Assembly (NCBI GenBank): GCA_947626135.1
Contig: CANQQZ010000002.1
Span: 1 to 64,000 of the forward strand
Length of the DNA: 64,000 nt
Reading direction: 5' to 3'
DNA from: an uncultured Clostridia bacterium
GTDB taxonomy: Bacteria > Bacillota > Clostridia > UBA1381
Shown piece by piece: positions 1 to 8,476 of this stretch. A program made the translations under genes and the position numbers. Numbering within the stretch: position 1 is the stretch's first letter; each line of letters starts with the position of its first letter. The notes beneath the pieces were generated by a model. It was given only the letters and a program-made list of their open reading frames with translations, was not told where the DNA came from and searched no databases.

Positions 1-144
1 TTATAATAACCTCACGTTGTAACCAAAATCAAAGATTTTGACAACTGAGAGAACATTGAAACATAACGCTGCGGCGATGATACCGCCTTGCAGTTATGTT
101 AAAAAAACCTCATTTTATATGTGTTTTACGGAAAGGAAAATAGT
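1..144. other. Upstream region of rimM with a bulged hairpin
   Basis: No gene is visible here. Bases about 60-99 can fold into a bulged hairpin: ACATAAC pairs with GTTATGT, and the inner TGC and GGCG blocks pair with GCA and CGCC. A run of A rather than T follows on the plus strand, so this is not a typical terminator for a leftward-lying gene. It may be a structured leader or processing site ahead of rimM. The region probably follows the rpsP/KH-protein genes that usually precede rimM, but those lie outside the window. Confidence 0.3.
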
Positions 145-657
145 ATGGAATTGCTTGAGGCGGGAAAAATTGTGAACACTCACGGACTGCGTGGCGAGAT
201 GAAGGTTGTTCCGTGGACGGATTACCCGGAGGATTTTGAAAATATAGATTATGTAATTGTAAAGCGGAAAACGGGCGGCGAGCGGCTTGATATCGAAAGC
301 GTGAGATATCAAAAGGCAAATGTCCTGCTGAAATTCAAACAGATTAAGGATATAAATGAGGCGGAAAAATATAAAGGCATGACGGTTTACGCGCCGAGGG
401 ACGCTTTTGAGCTTGAGGAGGGCGCGCATTTTATAGCGGACCTGATCGGGCTTGACGTTATAGACATTGACACCGGCGCCAAAATCGGCGTAATAGAGGA
501 TGTTTTTAACACGGGCAGCAACGATATTTACGAGGTAAAACGCGAAAACAGAAAAAACCTGCTCGTACCGGTTATAGAGGAGGTTGTAAAGGAAATTGAT
601 ACGGACGGCGGCTTTGTAAGGATTTTTATGATGGAAGGACTTGACGATGAGGTTTGA
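145..657 (+). CDS. rimM: Ribosome maturation factor RimM
   Basis: RimM binds ribosomal protein S19 and helps mature the 3' domain of 16S rRNA in the 30S subunit. The 170-residue product opens with the typical beta-barrel start (LLEAGKIVNTHGLRGEMKV) and ends with the PRC-barrel half, including the VPVIEEVVKEID and GL-D-E ending. An in-frame GTG lies 24 bases upstream, but ATG at 145 is preferred because GGAAAGGA lies 7 bases before it. The stop overlaps the start of trmD by 11 bases, the standard rimM-trmD coupling. Length and motifs match the family; identification is firm. Confidence 0.95.
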   Translation: MELLEAGKIVNTHGLRGEMKVVPWTDYPEDFENIDYVIVKRKTGGERLDIESVRYQKANVLLKFKQIKDINEAEKYKGMTVYAPRDAFELEEGAHFIADLIGLDVIDIDTGAKIGVIEDVFNTGSNDIYEVKRENRKNLLVPVIEEVVKEIDTDGGFVRIFMMEGLDDEV

Positions 658-1396
658 CGTGCTGACGCTGTTCCCGCAGATGTTCGAGGCGGTGCTGGGC
701 GAGAGCATAATCGGACGCGCCGCGGAGGCGGGAATAATTGAATTAAATTTTATAAATATCCGTGATTACACAAAAAATAAGCACCGCAAGGTGGATGACA
801 CTCCCTACAGCGGCGGCGGAGGTATGCTGATGAGCGCTCAGCCGATATACGACGCATATATGTCGGTGGCGGAGGGACTTCCGTATAAGCCTTATACGAT
901 TTACATGTCGCCGCGCGGCGAGGTTATGACTCAGGAAACGGTGAGATCCCTCGCGGCAAAGCACGAGCATATAGTGCTTTTATGCGGTCATTACGAGGGA
1001 GTTGACCAGCGTGTGATTGATGAAATTGCCGACGCGGAGATATCGTTGGGAGATTTTGTCCTCACAGGCGGGGAGATACCGGCTATGGCTGTCATAGACG
1101 CGGTGTCGCGTATGCTCCCGGGCGTGCTGTCGGACGAGGGCTCATACAGCAACGAGTCGCATTTTAACGGACTGCTTGAATATCCGCAGTATACAAAGCC
1201 CGCCGAGTGGCACGGGAGGGAAATCCCCGGGATACTGATAAGCGGACATCACGCCAAAATTGAGGAATGGAAGCGGGAGCAGTCGCTTCTGAGCACGCTG
1301 AAAAAGCGTCCGGATTTGCTGAAAAAAGCGGCGCTCACGGATAAGGACAGAGCGTTTTTAAAACGCATTTTGGAGGACGGCGCCGGCGGGAATTAG
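647..1396 (+). CDS. trmD: tRNA (guanine-37-N1)-methyltransferase TrmD
   Basis: TrmD uses S-adenosylmethionine to methylate G37 next to the anticodon of several tRNAs, which prevents +1 frameshifting. The 249-residue protein shows the SPOUT trefoil-knot signatures: DVLTLFPQMF at the N terminus, LCGHYEGVDQRV in the middle and SLGDFVLTGGE in the knot. ATG at 647 was chosen over an in-frame TTG at 641 because MRFDVLTLFP is the conserved start. It overlaps rimM, so translation is probably coupled. In many Firmicutes rplS follows directly; here a serine acetyltransferase with its own promoter follows instead. Confidence 0.97.
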   Translation: MRFDVLTLFPQMFEAVLGESIIGRAAEAGIIELNFINIRDYTKNKHRKVDDTPYSGGGGMLMSAQPIYDAYMSVAEGLPYKPYTIYMSPRGEVMTQETVRSLAAKHEHIVLLCGHYEGVDQRVIDEIADAEISLGDFVLTGGEIPAMAVIDAVSRMLPGVLSDEGSYSNESHFNGLLEYPQYTKPAEWHGREIPGILISGHHAKIEEWKREQSLLSTLKKRPDLLKKAALTDKDRAFLKRILEDGAGGN

Positions 1397-1423
1397 CCGG
1401 CTTTGCGCAAAGAGAAGAATATA

Positions 1424-1452
1424 TTGAAAAAAACGGAAATATATGTTAAAAT
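1424..1452 (+). promoter_or_regulatory. Sigma-A promoter ahead of the serine acetyltransferase
   Basis: TTGAAA at 1424-1429 and TAAAAT at 1447-1452 are separated by 17 bases, 25 bases ahead of the ATG. This suggests the gene is transcribed independently of rimM-trmD. Confidence 0.6.
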
Positions 1453-1476
1453 ATCCATAGTCAGGGAGGCGGAGAA

Positions 1477-2436
1477 ATGGAATTTAAAAAAAATATAGAA
1501 AGCCATATCGACGCGCTTTTGGAAAGCCAGAGAAATAACCGTTTTTCCGAGCGTAAAATACGAACGAGGATGCCGGACCGCGAGGCGGTCATTGACATAA
1601 TAAATGACCTTCGGGCGCTGCTTTTTCCCGAGTATTTCGATGCGCGAAAAATTGATGATTTAAGCGTAAGATATGTTACGGGAGATTTAATGCTCACGAT
1701 CAATCGCAAGCTTAAAAAGCAGCTGAAGCTTGCGTATTTGTACGAGAGCAGCATAGAAAGCCCGGATAAGGAATACGGCGCGATGTACGACGAGGCGGAG
1801 ATTAAGGCAAACGAGGTGTGCGACGCGTTTTTTGGGCGTCTGCCGCATATATACGAGCTTTTGACGACCGATATACAGGCGGCGTATGACGGAGATCCCG
1901 CGGCGGAGAACAAGGATATAATCGTGTTTTCTTATCCGTGTATGCTCGCGATTACCGTGCATCGCGTGGCGCATGTTTTCTATGAACTGAACGTGCCGCT
2001 TCTGCCGAGGATTATGTCCGAGTACGCACACAGCGAAACGGGGATAGATATAAATCCCGGCGCGCGGATCGGCAGATATTTTTTCATTGATCACGGCACG
2101 GGCGTGGTGATAGGCGAGACGACCGTGATAGGAGACAGGGTAAAAATTTATCAGGGCGTTACGCTGGGCGCGCTCTCGACGCGCGACGGGCAGAAGCTCC
2201 GGCACGTTAAGAGGCATCCGACAATAGAGGACAACGTGACGATTTATTCCGGCTCGTCGGTACTCGGCGGCGAAACGGTGATAGGCGAAAACGCCGTGAT
2301 AGGCTCAAACGCTTTTATAACGTCGTCCGTGCCGAAAAACACGCGTGTGTCTATAGAGAAACCGGAGCTCAAATTCAAGGACGCGGACGATGCGGAAATA
2401 TCTGATTTTCCGCAGATTTTAACAAATGATATCTGA
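1477..2436 (+). CDS. cysE: Serine O-acetyltransferase (EpsC/CysE type)
   Basis: It transfers acetyl from acetyl-CoA to L-serine, giving O-acetylserine for cysteine synthesis in the cytoplasm. The 319-residue protein has an N-terminal helical region (about 1-190) and a C-terminal left-handed hexapeptide beta-helix, with DINPGARIGRYFFIDHGTGV and GETTVIGDRVKIYQGVTLGA visible. The catalytic histidines sit in the IDHG segment and in the later RHPTIED segment. It is longer than E. coli CysE (273 residues), as expected for the EpsC-like branch common in Clostridia. GGAGGCGGAG directly precedes the ATG. No cysK or other sulfur gene is adjacent. Confidence 0.9.
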   Translation: MEFKKNIESHIDALLESQRNNRFSERKIRTRMPDREAVIDIINDLRALLFPEYFDARKIDDLSVRYVTGDLMLTINRKLKKQLKLAYLYESSIESPDKEYGAMYDEAEIKANEVCDAFFGRLPHIYELLTTDIQAAYDGDPAAENKDIIVFSYPCMLAITVHRVAHVFYELNVPLLPRIMSEYAHSETGIDINPGARIGRYFFIDHGTGVVIGETTVIGDRVKIYQGVTLGALSTRDGQKLRHVKRHPTIEDNVTIYSGSSVLGGETVIGENAVIGSNAFITSSVPKNTRVSIEKPELKFKDADDAEISDFPQILTNDI

Positions 2437-2479
2437 TATTACGGGCAAACAAAACGATGATTTTTTATAAACGGTGGTG

Positions 2480-4240
2480 ATGGCAGTGGAAAATAAACAG
2501 CCGATGAGACTGGGATATCTTGTAAAGCGCTTTTTGCCGTATTATAAGCCGTATATCGGCGTAATGACCGCGGATTTGTTCTGCGCGTCTATGACCACGG
2601 CATGCGCGCTTGTCTTTCCGGTGCTTATACGCTATATTACAAATACGGCGATAAACGATATCTCTTCGCTTACCTTCGGGATAATAGCGAAGATAGCGAT
2701 TTTTTACATAATACTCAGAATAATCGACGCCGCCGCGAACTTTTACACGAGCAATCAGGGGCATGTGATGGGAGCTAATATGGAAACGGATATGCGCAGG
2801 GATTTGTTCGAGCATCTTGAGCGGCTGTCCCATTCGTATTATTCCAATCACAAGGTAGGACAGCTTATGGCGAGAATGACGGGAGATTTAAACGATATTT
2901 CGGAGTTTGCGCACCATTGTCCGGAGGAATTTTTTATCTGCGGACTTAAGCTTATAGTCTCGTTTGCGGTGCTCTCGTCCATCAGTCTGCCGCTTACGCT
3001 TATAGTTTTCGCTGCGTTCCCGTTTGTGGTAATATTCGTGAAATTTTTCAACGTCCGTATGCGGTTCGCTTTTAAGGAGCAGCGCAGGCAGGTAGGCGAG
3101 GTAAACGCGCAGGTTGAGGATTCCTTGCTCGGCATACGCGTTGTAAAGTCCTTTTGCGGCGAGGAGGTCGAGGCGGAAAAGTTCAGGAAGGGCAACGAGC
3201 GATTCTTTAAGAGCAAGAAGAACAGCTTCTTCTATATGGGAGGCTTCAGCACATCTACGCGTGTGTTTGAGGGCGTAATGGAGCTGACGGTCGTTGTTGC
3301 CGGAGCGGTTTTCATGATAAAAGGAAAAATAATGCCGGGCGATTTCACGGCGTATCTGCTTTACATAAGCACGCTGATTGCTTCGGCGAGAACGATTATT
3401 CAGTTCACGGAGCAGTTCCAGCGCGGCATGACGGGCATAGAGCGTTTTATCGAGATTATGGACACGGAGCCGGATATTACGGAAAAAAAGGAAGCGTCTG
3501 AGCTCACGGACGTTAAGGGGAATATTGATTTTGACGATGTGTCGTTCCATTATGAGGATGGCGGGGACTGTGTGCTGGAGCATATAGACCTCCATATCGA
3601 CGCGGGGAAAAGCGTGGCGCTCGTCGGTCCGTCCGGCGGAGGAAAGACCACCATATGCAACCTTATACCGCGCTTTTACGATGTGACGGGCGGCTCTGTC
3701 AAAATCGACGGCAGGGATGTGAGAGACGTGACGCTGCGTTCGCTTCGGAACGCGGTGGGAGTTGTGCAGCAGGATGTGTATTTGTTCTCCGGCACGGTGA
3801 TGGAAAATATTCTGTACGGCAATCCCGGAGCGACGCGCGAGGAGGTGAAAACCGCCGCCAGGCGCGCGGGAGCGGATGAGTTCATACGGACTCTGCCGAG
3901 AGGCTACGATACCTATGTGGGCGAGCGCGGCGTAAAGCTGTCCGGCGGTCAGAAGCAGCGTATATCTATTGCCCGCGTGTTCCTGAAAAATCCTCCGGTG
4001 CTGCTGCTTGACGAGGCGACCTCGGCGCTCGATAACGAGAGCGAGAGGCTGGTGCAGCAATCGCTTGACGAGCTTGCGGAGGGAAGAACGGTGTTCACGA
4101 TTGCGCACAGACTGACAACGGTAAGAAACGCGGATATGATTTTGGTGCTAACAAACGAGGGCATAGCCGAAAGCGGAACTCACGAGGAGCTTATGAACGC
4201 GGGAGGAATTTACGCCGGAATGTATAAGCTTTACAGCTAA
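2480..4240 (+). CDS. ABC transporter, fused permease and ATPase
   Basis: This 586-residue half-transporter combines an exporter-type membrane domain (about residues 15-310, six predicted helices) with an ATPase domain. Walker A is GPSGGGKTT, the signature is LSGGQKQR, Walker B is VLLLDEATSALD and the switch histidine lies in IAHRLTT. It resembles the MsbA/LmrA multidrug and lipid exporter group and should work as a homodimer, since no partner gene is adjacent. Two GTG codons lie just upstream in frame; ATG at 2480 is preferred. Substrate cannot be inferred from sequence. It sits alone between cysE and the pyrH operon. Confidence 0.88.
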   Translation: MAVENKQPMRLGYLVKRFLPYYKPYIGVMTADLFCASMTTACALVFPVLIRYITNTAINDISSLTFGIIAKIAIFYIILRIIDAAANFYTSNQGHVMGANMETDMRRDLFEHLERLSHSYYSNHKVGQLMARMTGDLNDISEFAHHCPEEFFICGLKLIVSFAVLSSISLPLTLIVFAAFPFVVIFVKFFNVRMRFAFKEQRRQVGEVNAQVEDSLLGIRVVKSFCGEEVEAEKFRKGNERFFKSKKNSFFYMGGFSTSTRVFEGVMELTVVVAGAVFMIKGKIMPGDFTAYLLYISTLIASARTIIQFTEQFQRGMTGIERFIEIMDTEPDITEKKEASELTDVKGNIDFDDVSFHYEDGGDCVLEHIDLHIDAGKSVALVGPSGGGKTTICNLIPRFYDVTGGSVKIDGRDVRDVTLRSLRNAVGVVQQDVYLFSGTVMENILYGNPGATREEVKTAARRAGADEFIRTLPRGYDTYVGERGVKLSGGQKQRISIARVFLKNPPVLLLDEATSALDNESERLVQQSLDELAEGRTVFTIAHRLTTVRNADMILVLTNEGIAESGTHEELMNAGGIYAGMYKLYS

Positions 4241-4265
4241 AAATATGACTAATTAAAAAATGGGG

Positions 4266-4294
4266 TTGTAATTTTTTATCGTATTTGGTATAAT
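4266..4294 (+). promoter_or_regulatory. Sigma-A promoter of the pyrH-ispG operon
   Basis: TTGTAA at 4266-4271 and a perfect TATAAT at 4289-4294 have a 17-base spacer. The promoter is 48 bases ahead of pyrH and follows the ABC gene closely without an evident terminator. Confidence 0.7.
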
Positions 4295-4342
4295 CAGATA
4301 TAAGATAAAGAGCGGAAAAATTACGGTCATGGAGGATGATAT

Positions 4343-5050
4343 ATGAAGGCGAAATACAGGAGAGTGCTGCTTAAAATAAGCGGCGAAGCGCTCGCGGGAC
4401 CGAACGGCTTCGGGCTGGACGAGGTAACGATAGAAAAAATCTGCGAGAATATTAAGAAAATAGTTGAAATGGAGGTTCAGGTCGCTGTGGTTGTGGGCGG
4501 CGGCAATATTTGGCGCGGCAGAAGCGGCGGAACTATGGACAGGACCCGCGCGGACCATATGGGAATGCTTGCCACGGCGATCAACGCGCTTGCGCTCGGC
4601 GCTCAGCTTGACGGCTGCAAGGTGGCTAACCGTGTTCAGACCGCTATCGAAATGAAAACGATCGCCGAGCCGTATATACGCGGCAGGGCTGTAAGGCATC
4701 TGCAAAAGGGCAGGGTTGTTATTTTCGGATGCGGCACGGGAAATCCGTTTATGTCCACCGATACGGCGGCAGCGCTGCGTGCGGTGGAGATTGACGCGGA
4801 TGTCATATTGCTCGCGAAGAAGGTCGACGCGGTGTATGACAGTGATCCCAATGTTAATCCGGACGCAAACAAATATGACGAGCTTACGTTCGCGGAGGTT
4901 CTGAGCAATCATCTCGCGGTTATGGATTCGACCGCCGCGTCGCTTTGCGAGGATAACAATATGCCGATACATGTTTTCGGGCTTGACGATCCCGAAAATA
5001 TCGTGCGAGCGGTCACCGGCGAAAAAATAGGAACGGTAGTTCATAATTAA
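4343..5050 (+). CDS. pyrH: UMP kinase
   Basis: PyrH phosphorylates UMP to UDP with ATP, a committed step for pyrimidine nucleotides; it is a homohexamer of the amino-acid kinase fold. The 235-residue sequence begins [15 protein letters not shown] and carries [10 protein letters not shown], plus the [19 protein letters not shown] region of the UMP-binding lid. GGAGGATGATAT precedes the ATG. It heads the conserved pyrH-frr-uppS-cdsA-dxr-rseP-ispG order. Confidence 0.97.
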   Translation: MKAKYRRVLLKISGEALAGPNGFGLDEVTIEKICENIKKIVEMEVQVAVVVGGGNIWRGRSGGTMDRTRADHMGMLATAINALALGAQLDGCKVANRVQTAIEMKTIAEPYIRGRAVRHLQKGRVVIFGCGTGNPFMSTDTAAALRAVEIDADVILLAKKVDAVYDSDPNVNPDANKYDELTFAEVLSNHLAVMDSTAASLCEDNNMPIHVFGLDDPENIVRAVTGEKIGTVVHN

Positions 5051-5115
5051 GGCAAAGCGCCGCGCGCGGCTTGTGCGGTGCTGCCGTCAATATAATAAAA
5101 CGGAGGAATAAAAAA

Positions 5116-5667
5116 ATGGCAAAATATCCTGATGTGGAAAACAAAATGTCAAAGAGAGTAGACGCATACGCGGGCGAGCTCAAGACTATACGCGCCGGAC
5201 GCGCGAGCGCGGCGGTTTTGGACAAGGTGGCAATCGACTATTACGGCGTTTCCACGCCGGTTCAGCAGGTTGGTCAGATTTCCTCGCCCGAGCCGAGAAT
5301 GCTTGTGGTTCAGCCCTATGACCCGTCGATTTTATCGGCGATCGAGAAGGCTATTGCTGCGTCGGATCTGGGCATATCGCCCCAGAATGACGGCAAGGTG
5401 ATACGGCTGTCGTTCCCGCCGCTTACGGAGGAAAGACGCAAGGAGCTCGTTAAAACGGTAAGAAAGTACACCGAGGAGGCAAAGGTTCAGATTAGGAATA
5501 TCCGGCGCGACTTTCTGGACGATCTCAAAAAGCAGAAGAAAAACGGAGAAGTGACCGAGGACGACATAAAGGGTATGGAAAAGGATATCCAGAAGCTTAC
5601 GGATAAGTATGTATCTGAGATTGACTCCATTGCTTCGGCGAAGGAAAAAGAGATTACGGAGGTATGA
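5116..5667 (+). CDS. frr: Ribosome recycling factor
   Basis: RRF with EF-G splits the post-termination ribosome. The 183-residue protein has the two expected domains: the three-helix bundle and the small beta/alpha domain containing [20 protein letters not shown] and the [13 protein letters not shown] segment. A longer reading from an upstream ATG is possible but CGGAGGAATAAAAAA directly precedes ATG 5116, and [11 protein letters not shown] is a natural start. It lies 65 bases after pyrH. Confidence 0.96.
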   Translation: MAKYPDVENKMSKRVDAYAGELKTIRAGRASAAVLDKVAIDYYGVSTPVQQVGQISSPEPRMLVVQPYDPSILSAIEKAIAASDLGISPQNDGKVIRLSFPPLTEERRKELVKTVRKYTEEAKVQIRNIRRDFLDDLKKQKKNGEVTEDDIKGMEKDIQKLTDKYVSEIDSIASAKEKEITEV

Positions 5668-5673
5668 CAAAAC

Positions 5674-5700
5674 GGGCGGTTTTAAAGCCGCCCTTACTTT
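5674..5700 (+). terminator. Hairpin between frr and uppS, possible attenuator
   Basis: GGGCGG (5674-5679) pairs with CCGCCC (5688-5693), followed by TTACTTTT. The T tract is interrupted, so this may reduce rather than stop transcription into uppS. Confidence 0.45.
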
Positions 5701-5712
5701 TGAGGGATAAAG

Positions 5713-6465
5713 ATGATTTTCAGGAAAAAGGAAAATACGCGGGACAAGATTGATTTTGACCGGCTGCCGCGGCATATCGGTATAATCATGGACGGAAACG
5801 GCAGGTGGGCAAAGCGGCGCGGACTGCCGCGGAGCGCCGGGCACAAGGCGGGCTCGGAAACGGTGAAAAAGATAATACGCGAGGCGGCGCGTCTGGGCGT
5901 GAAATACGTTACGGTATACGCGTTCTCGACGGAGAACTGGAAGCGCTCGGAGCAGGAGGTTTCAACGCTTATGGACCTGCTCCTGAATTATCTTCGCGAT
6001 GCGGAGAAGATCATGCAGGGTGATAACATACGTCTTAACATGATGGGCGTAAAGGAGGGTCTTTCGCGTGAGATCCAGGACGAGGTTGACCGCGTTATGG
6101 AGCTGACGTCGAAAAACGACGGTCTTGTCTGGAATATCGCAATAAATTACGGCGGGCGCGAGGAAATCACGCGCGCGGCGCGAAGAATAGCGGAAAAGGC
6201 AAAGGCGGGCGAGATTGATATAAACGATATCAACGAGAATACGGTTTCGGATAATCTTTACACCGCCGGACAGCCGGATGTGGATTTGCTGATACGCACG
6301 AGCGGCGAGCAGCGGCTGTCGAATTTTATGCTATGGCAGGTGAGCTACGCCGAGTTCTGGTACACGGATAAGCACTGGCCCGATTTTACCGAGGCGGATC
6401 TGCGCCGGGCGATTATTGATTTTCAGCACAGAGGACGACGGTTCGGAGGTGTTACAAATGCTTAA
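5713..6465 (+). CDS. uppS: Isoprenyl (undecaprenyl diphosphate) synthase
   Basis: This cis-prenyltransferase elongates farnesyl diphosphate with isopentenyl diphosphate to undecaprenyl diphosphate, the lipid carrier for cell-wall precursors. The 250-residue sequence has the signature HIGIIMDGNGRWAKRRGLPR with the catalytic Asp, VKYVTVYAFSTENWKR and the C-terminal DLLIRTSGEQRLSNFMLWQ. The ATG follows GAGGGATAAAG. Its last codons overlap the cdsA start by 8 bases. All catalytic motifs are intact. Confidence 0.97.
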   Translation: MIFRKKENTRDKIDFDRLPRHIGIIMDGNGRWAKRRGLPRSAGHKAGSETVKKIIREAARLGVKYVTVYAFSTENWKRSEQEVSTLMDLLLNYLRDAEKIMQGDNIRLNMMGVKEGLSREIQDEVDRVMELTSKNDGLVWNIAINYGGREEITRAARRIAEKAKAGEIDINDINENTVSDNLYTAGQPDVDLLIRTSGEQRLSNFMLWQVSYAEFWYTDKHWPDFTEADLRRAIIDFQHRGRRFGGVTNA

Positions 6466-7306
6466 AAGAATTATTACGGCGGCGGTCGCGCTGGTTGTGT
6501 TTATAGTGGTTTTGCTGCTGCCGCCTGTCGTTTTCACGATCGCGCTTGCGGCAGTGATTTTTATGATGCTCTATGAGTGTTACAGCGCGACAAAGGCGGA
6601 CACGGCGATGAAGATTGTCGGATTTATCTCGGCGGTGCTGATAATGGGAGCGCTGGGTTGTACCCAAAAATGGACGACGTTTAACGCCGAACCCGGCGTT
6701 ATTGTGGCGATTATTTTGAGCATACTTGTATATATGGCGCTTGTTGTAAAGGAGCATGGAAAGCGCGATTACAAAGATGTGCTGTCAAGTTTTGCTCTGA
6801 CTATGTACATTGTTATGTCGATGAGCTGTTTATGGCTTGCGAAGGAGACATTCGGAACATCAAATATGGTTTTGATTTTTGTATGCGCATGGTCATGCGA
6901 TACATTTGCGTATTTTGCGGGAAGATTTTTCGGCAAGCACAAATTAATACCCCACGTTAGCCCTAAAAAAACAGTTGAAGGCTTAATAGGAGGTATTCTG
7001 GGTTCGGGAATTTCGTGCATTGTATATCTACTAATTACAAACTATATTATGGATATTTCAACTATATGGCTGAATATATTCTTTCAGGGAGCAATAATAG
7101 GTGTTGTTGGTGGTGTTTTATCTCAATTAGGCGATTTGACTGCATCGGCAATCAAGCGTGATTCAGAAATCAAAGATTTTGGCTGGATTTTCCCGGGTCA
7201 CGGGGGATTTATGGACAGGTTTGACAGCGTAATCTATATTGCTCCCATCTTGTATGGGTTAATGTGTATTATGGCAGTCGCAATATTAGGTTCAGCATTA
7301 GGTTAA
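6458..7306 (+). CDS. cdsA: Phosphatidate cytidylyltransferase CdsA
   Basis: CdsA makes CDP-diacylglycerol from phosphatidate and CTP at the membrane, the branch point for phospholipids. The 282-residue protein is hydrophobic with about eight membrane segments and carries the family signature near the C terminus (S-x-IKRDSEIKDFGWIFPGHGGFMDRFDS). ATG at 6458 follows GGAGGTGTTACAA. A marked oddity is that the 3' part of the gene, roughly 6890-7306, is visibly AT-richer and uses codons such as TTA, CTA, TCA and GGT, while the 5' part and the neighbouring genes prefer GCG, CTG and GGC. The reading frame and motifs stay intact across the change. Confidence 0.95.
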   Translation: MLKRIITAAVALVVFIVVLLLPPVVFTIALAAVIFMMLYECYSATKADTAMKIVGFISAVLIMGALGCTQKWTTFNAEPGVIVAIILSILVYMALVVKEHGKRDYKDVLSSFALTMYIVMSMSCLWLAKETFGTSNMVLIFVCAWSCDTFAYFAGRFFGKHKLIPHVSPKKTVEGLIGGILGSGISCIVYLLITNYIMDISTIWLNIFFQGAIIGVVGGVLSQLGDLTASAIKRDSEIKDFGWIFPGHGGFMDRFDSVIYIAPILYGLMCIMAVAILGSALG

Positions 7307-7321
7307 TTTGGGAAAATAATA

Positions 7322-8473
7322 ATGAACGAGAAAAATATTTCGATTTTAGGCTCCACGGGGTCTATCGGTACGCAGACGATTGAGGTCGCGAGGGCGTACC
7401 CGAATATAAAAATACGTGCTATCGCGGCAAATTCCAATATCGAATTGCTTGAAGAGCAGGCGCGGGAGTTTATGCCGGAAATAGTCTGCGTTGTGAACGA
7501 GGAAAAGGCACGGGAGTTAAAAATAAAATTAGCCGACACGGATATAAAAATCGTCGGCGGCAGAGATGGCTTGAACGACGCTGCGACGCTCGAATCGGCT
7601 GATACCGTCGTAACGGCGGTGGTCGGAATAGCGGGACTGGAGCCGACGATAGAGGCGATCAGGGCGGGAAAGGATATCGCGCTTGCGAATAAAGAAACGC
7701 TCGTTACGGGCGGTCATATCGTGACGGCATTGGCGCGCGGGAACGGCGTGAAAATATTGCCCGTGGACAGCGAGCACAGCGCGATTTTCCAGTCGATGCA
7801 GGGATTTAAGCATTCGCAGATCAAGCGGATCTTATTGACCGCGTCGGGCGGTCCGTTTTTCGGGAAAAAGCGCTCCGAACTGCAAAATATCACGCCTGCC
7901 GACGCCTTAAAGCATCCGAACTGGAACATGGGCGCGAAGGTGACGATAGACTCGTCAACGCTTGTAAACAAAGGTCTTGAGGTGATCGAAGCGAAGTGGC
8001 TGTTCGATGTACCGGTGGAAAAAATCAAGGTTTTAATTCATCGCCAGAGCATAGTTCACTCGATGGTTGAGTATAATGATAACGGCGTGATAGCGCAGCT
8101 GGGCGTGCCGGATATGAAGCTGCCGATTCAATACGCGCTGACGTACCCCGACAGACTTCCCATGAGCGGCAATGCCTTGGATTTTACGAAATACGCTCAG
8201 CTGACATTTGACGAGCCGGACACGGAAACGTTTTTCGCGCTGGAGCTGGCGAAAAAAGCGGGAACGATCGGCGGAATACTGCCGACCGTGTTCAACAGCG
8301 CGGACGAGGCGGCGGTGGAGCTGTTCATGAAGGGCAAATTATCGTATCTGGGGATTGCCGACGCGATCGCCTCGGCGATGGATAAAATCCCGAACACGGC
8401 TGATCCCGGGCTGGACGATATTTTTGACGCCGACATGGCAGCGAGAGAATTTGTATACGGACAGGTGATGTAA
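7322..8473 (+). CDS. dxr: 1-deoxy-D-xylulose 5-phosphate reductoisomerase
   Basis: Dxr converts DXP to 2-C-methylerythritol 4-phosphate with NADPH, the first committed step of the MEP isoprenoid pathway. The 383-residue protein starts with the nucleotide-binding ILGSTGSIGTQT motif. It contains ALANKETLVTGG, PVDSEHSAIFQ (metal ligands Asp and Glu), TASGGPF and the NKGLEVIEAKWLF segment with a further metal-binding Glu. Base composition returns abruptly to the operon norm at this gene after the AT-rich end of cdsA. It is followed 3 bases later by rseP. Confidence 0.97.
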   Translation: MNEKNISILGSTGSIGTQTIEVARAYPNIKIRAIAANSNIELLEEQAREFMPEIVCVVNEEKARELKIKLADTDIKIVGGRDGLNDAATLESADTVVTAVVGIAGLEPTIEAIRAGKDIALANKETLVTGGHIVTALARGNGVKILPVDSEHSAIFQSMQGFKHSQIKRILLTASGGPFFGKKRSELQNITPADALKHPNWNMGAKVTIDSSTLVNKGLEVIEAKWLFDVPVEKIKVLIHRQSIVHSMVEYNDNGVIAQLGVPDMKLPIQYALTYPDRLPMSGNALDFTKYAQLTFDEPDTETFFALELAKKAGTIGGILPTVFNSADEAAVELFMKGKLSYLGIADAIASAMDKIPNTADPGLDDIFDADMAAREFVYGQVM

Positions 8474-8476
8474 TTA

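Noticed and set aside
2888-4108. Long minus-strand open frame opposite the ABC exporter
   Set aside because: It is antisense to an unambiguous ABC transporter and is Arg/His-rich without known motifs.
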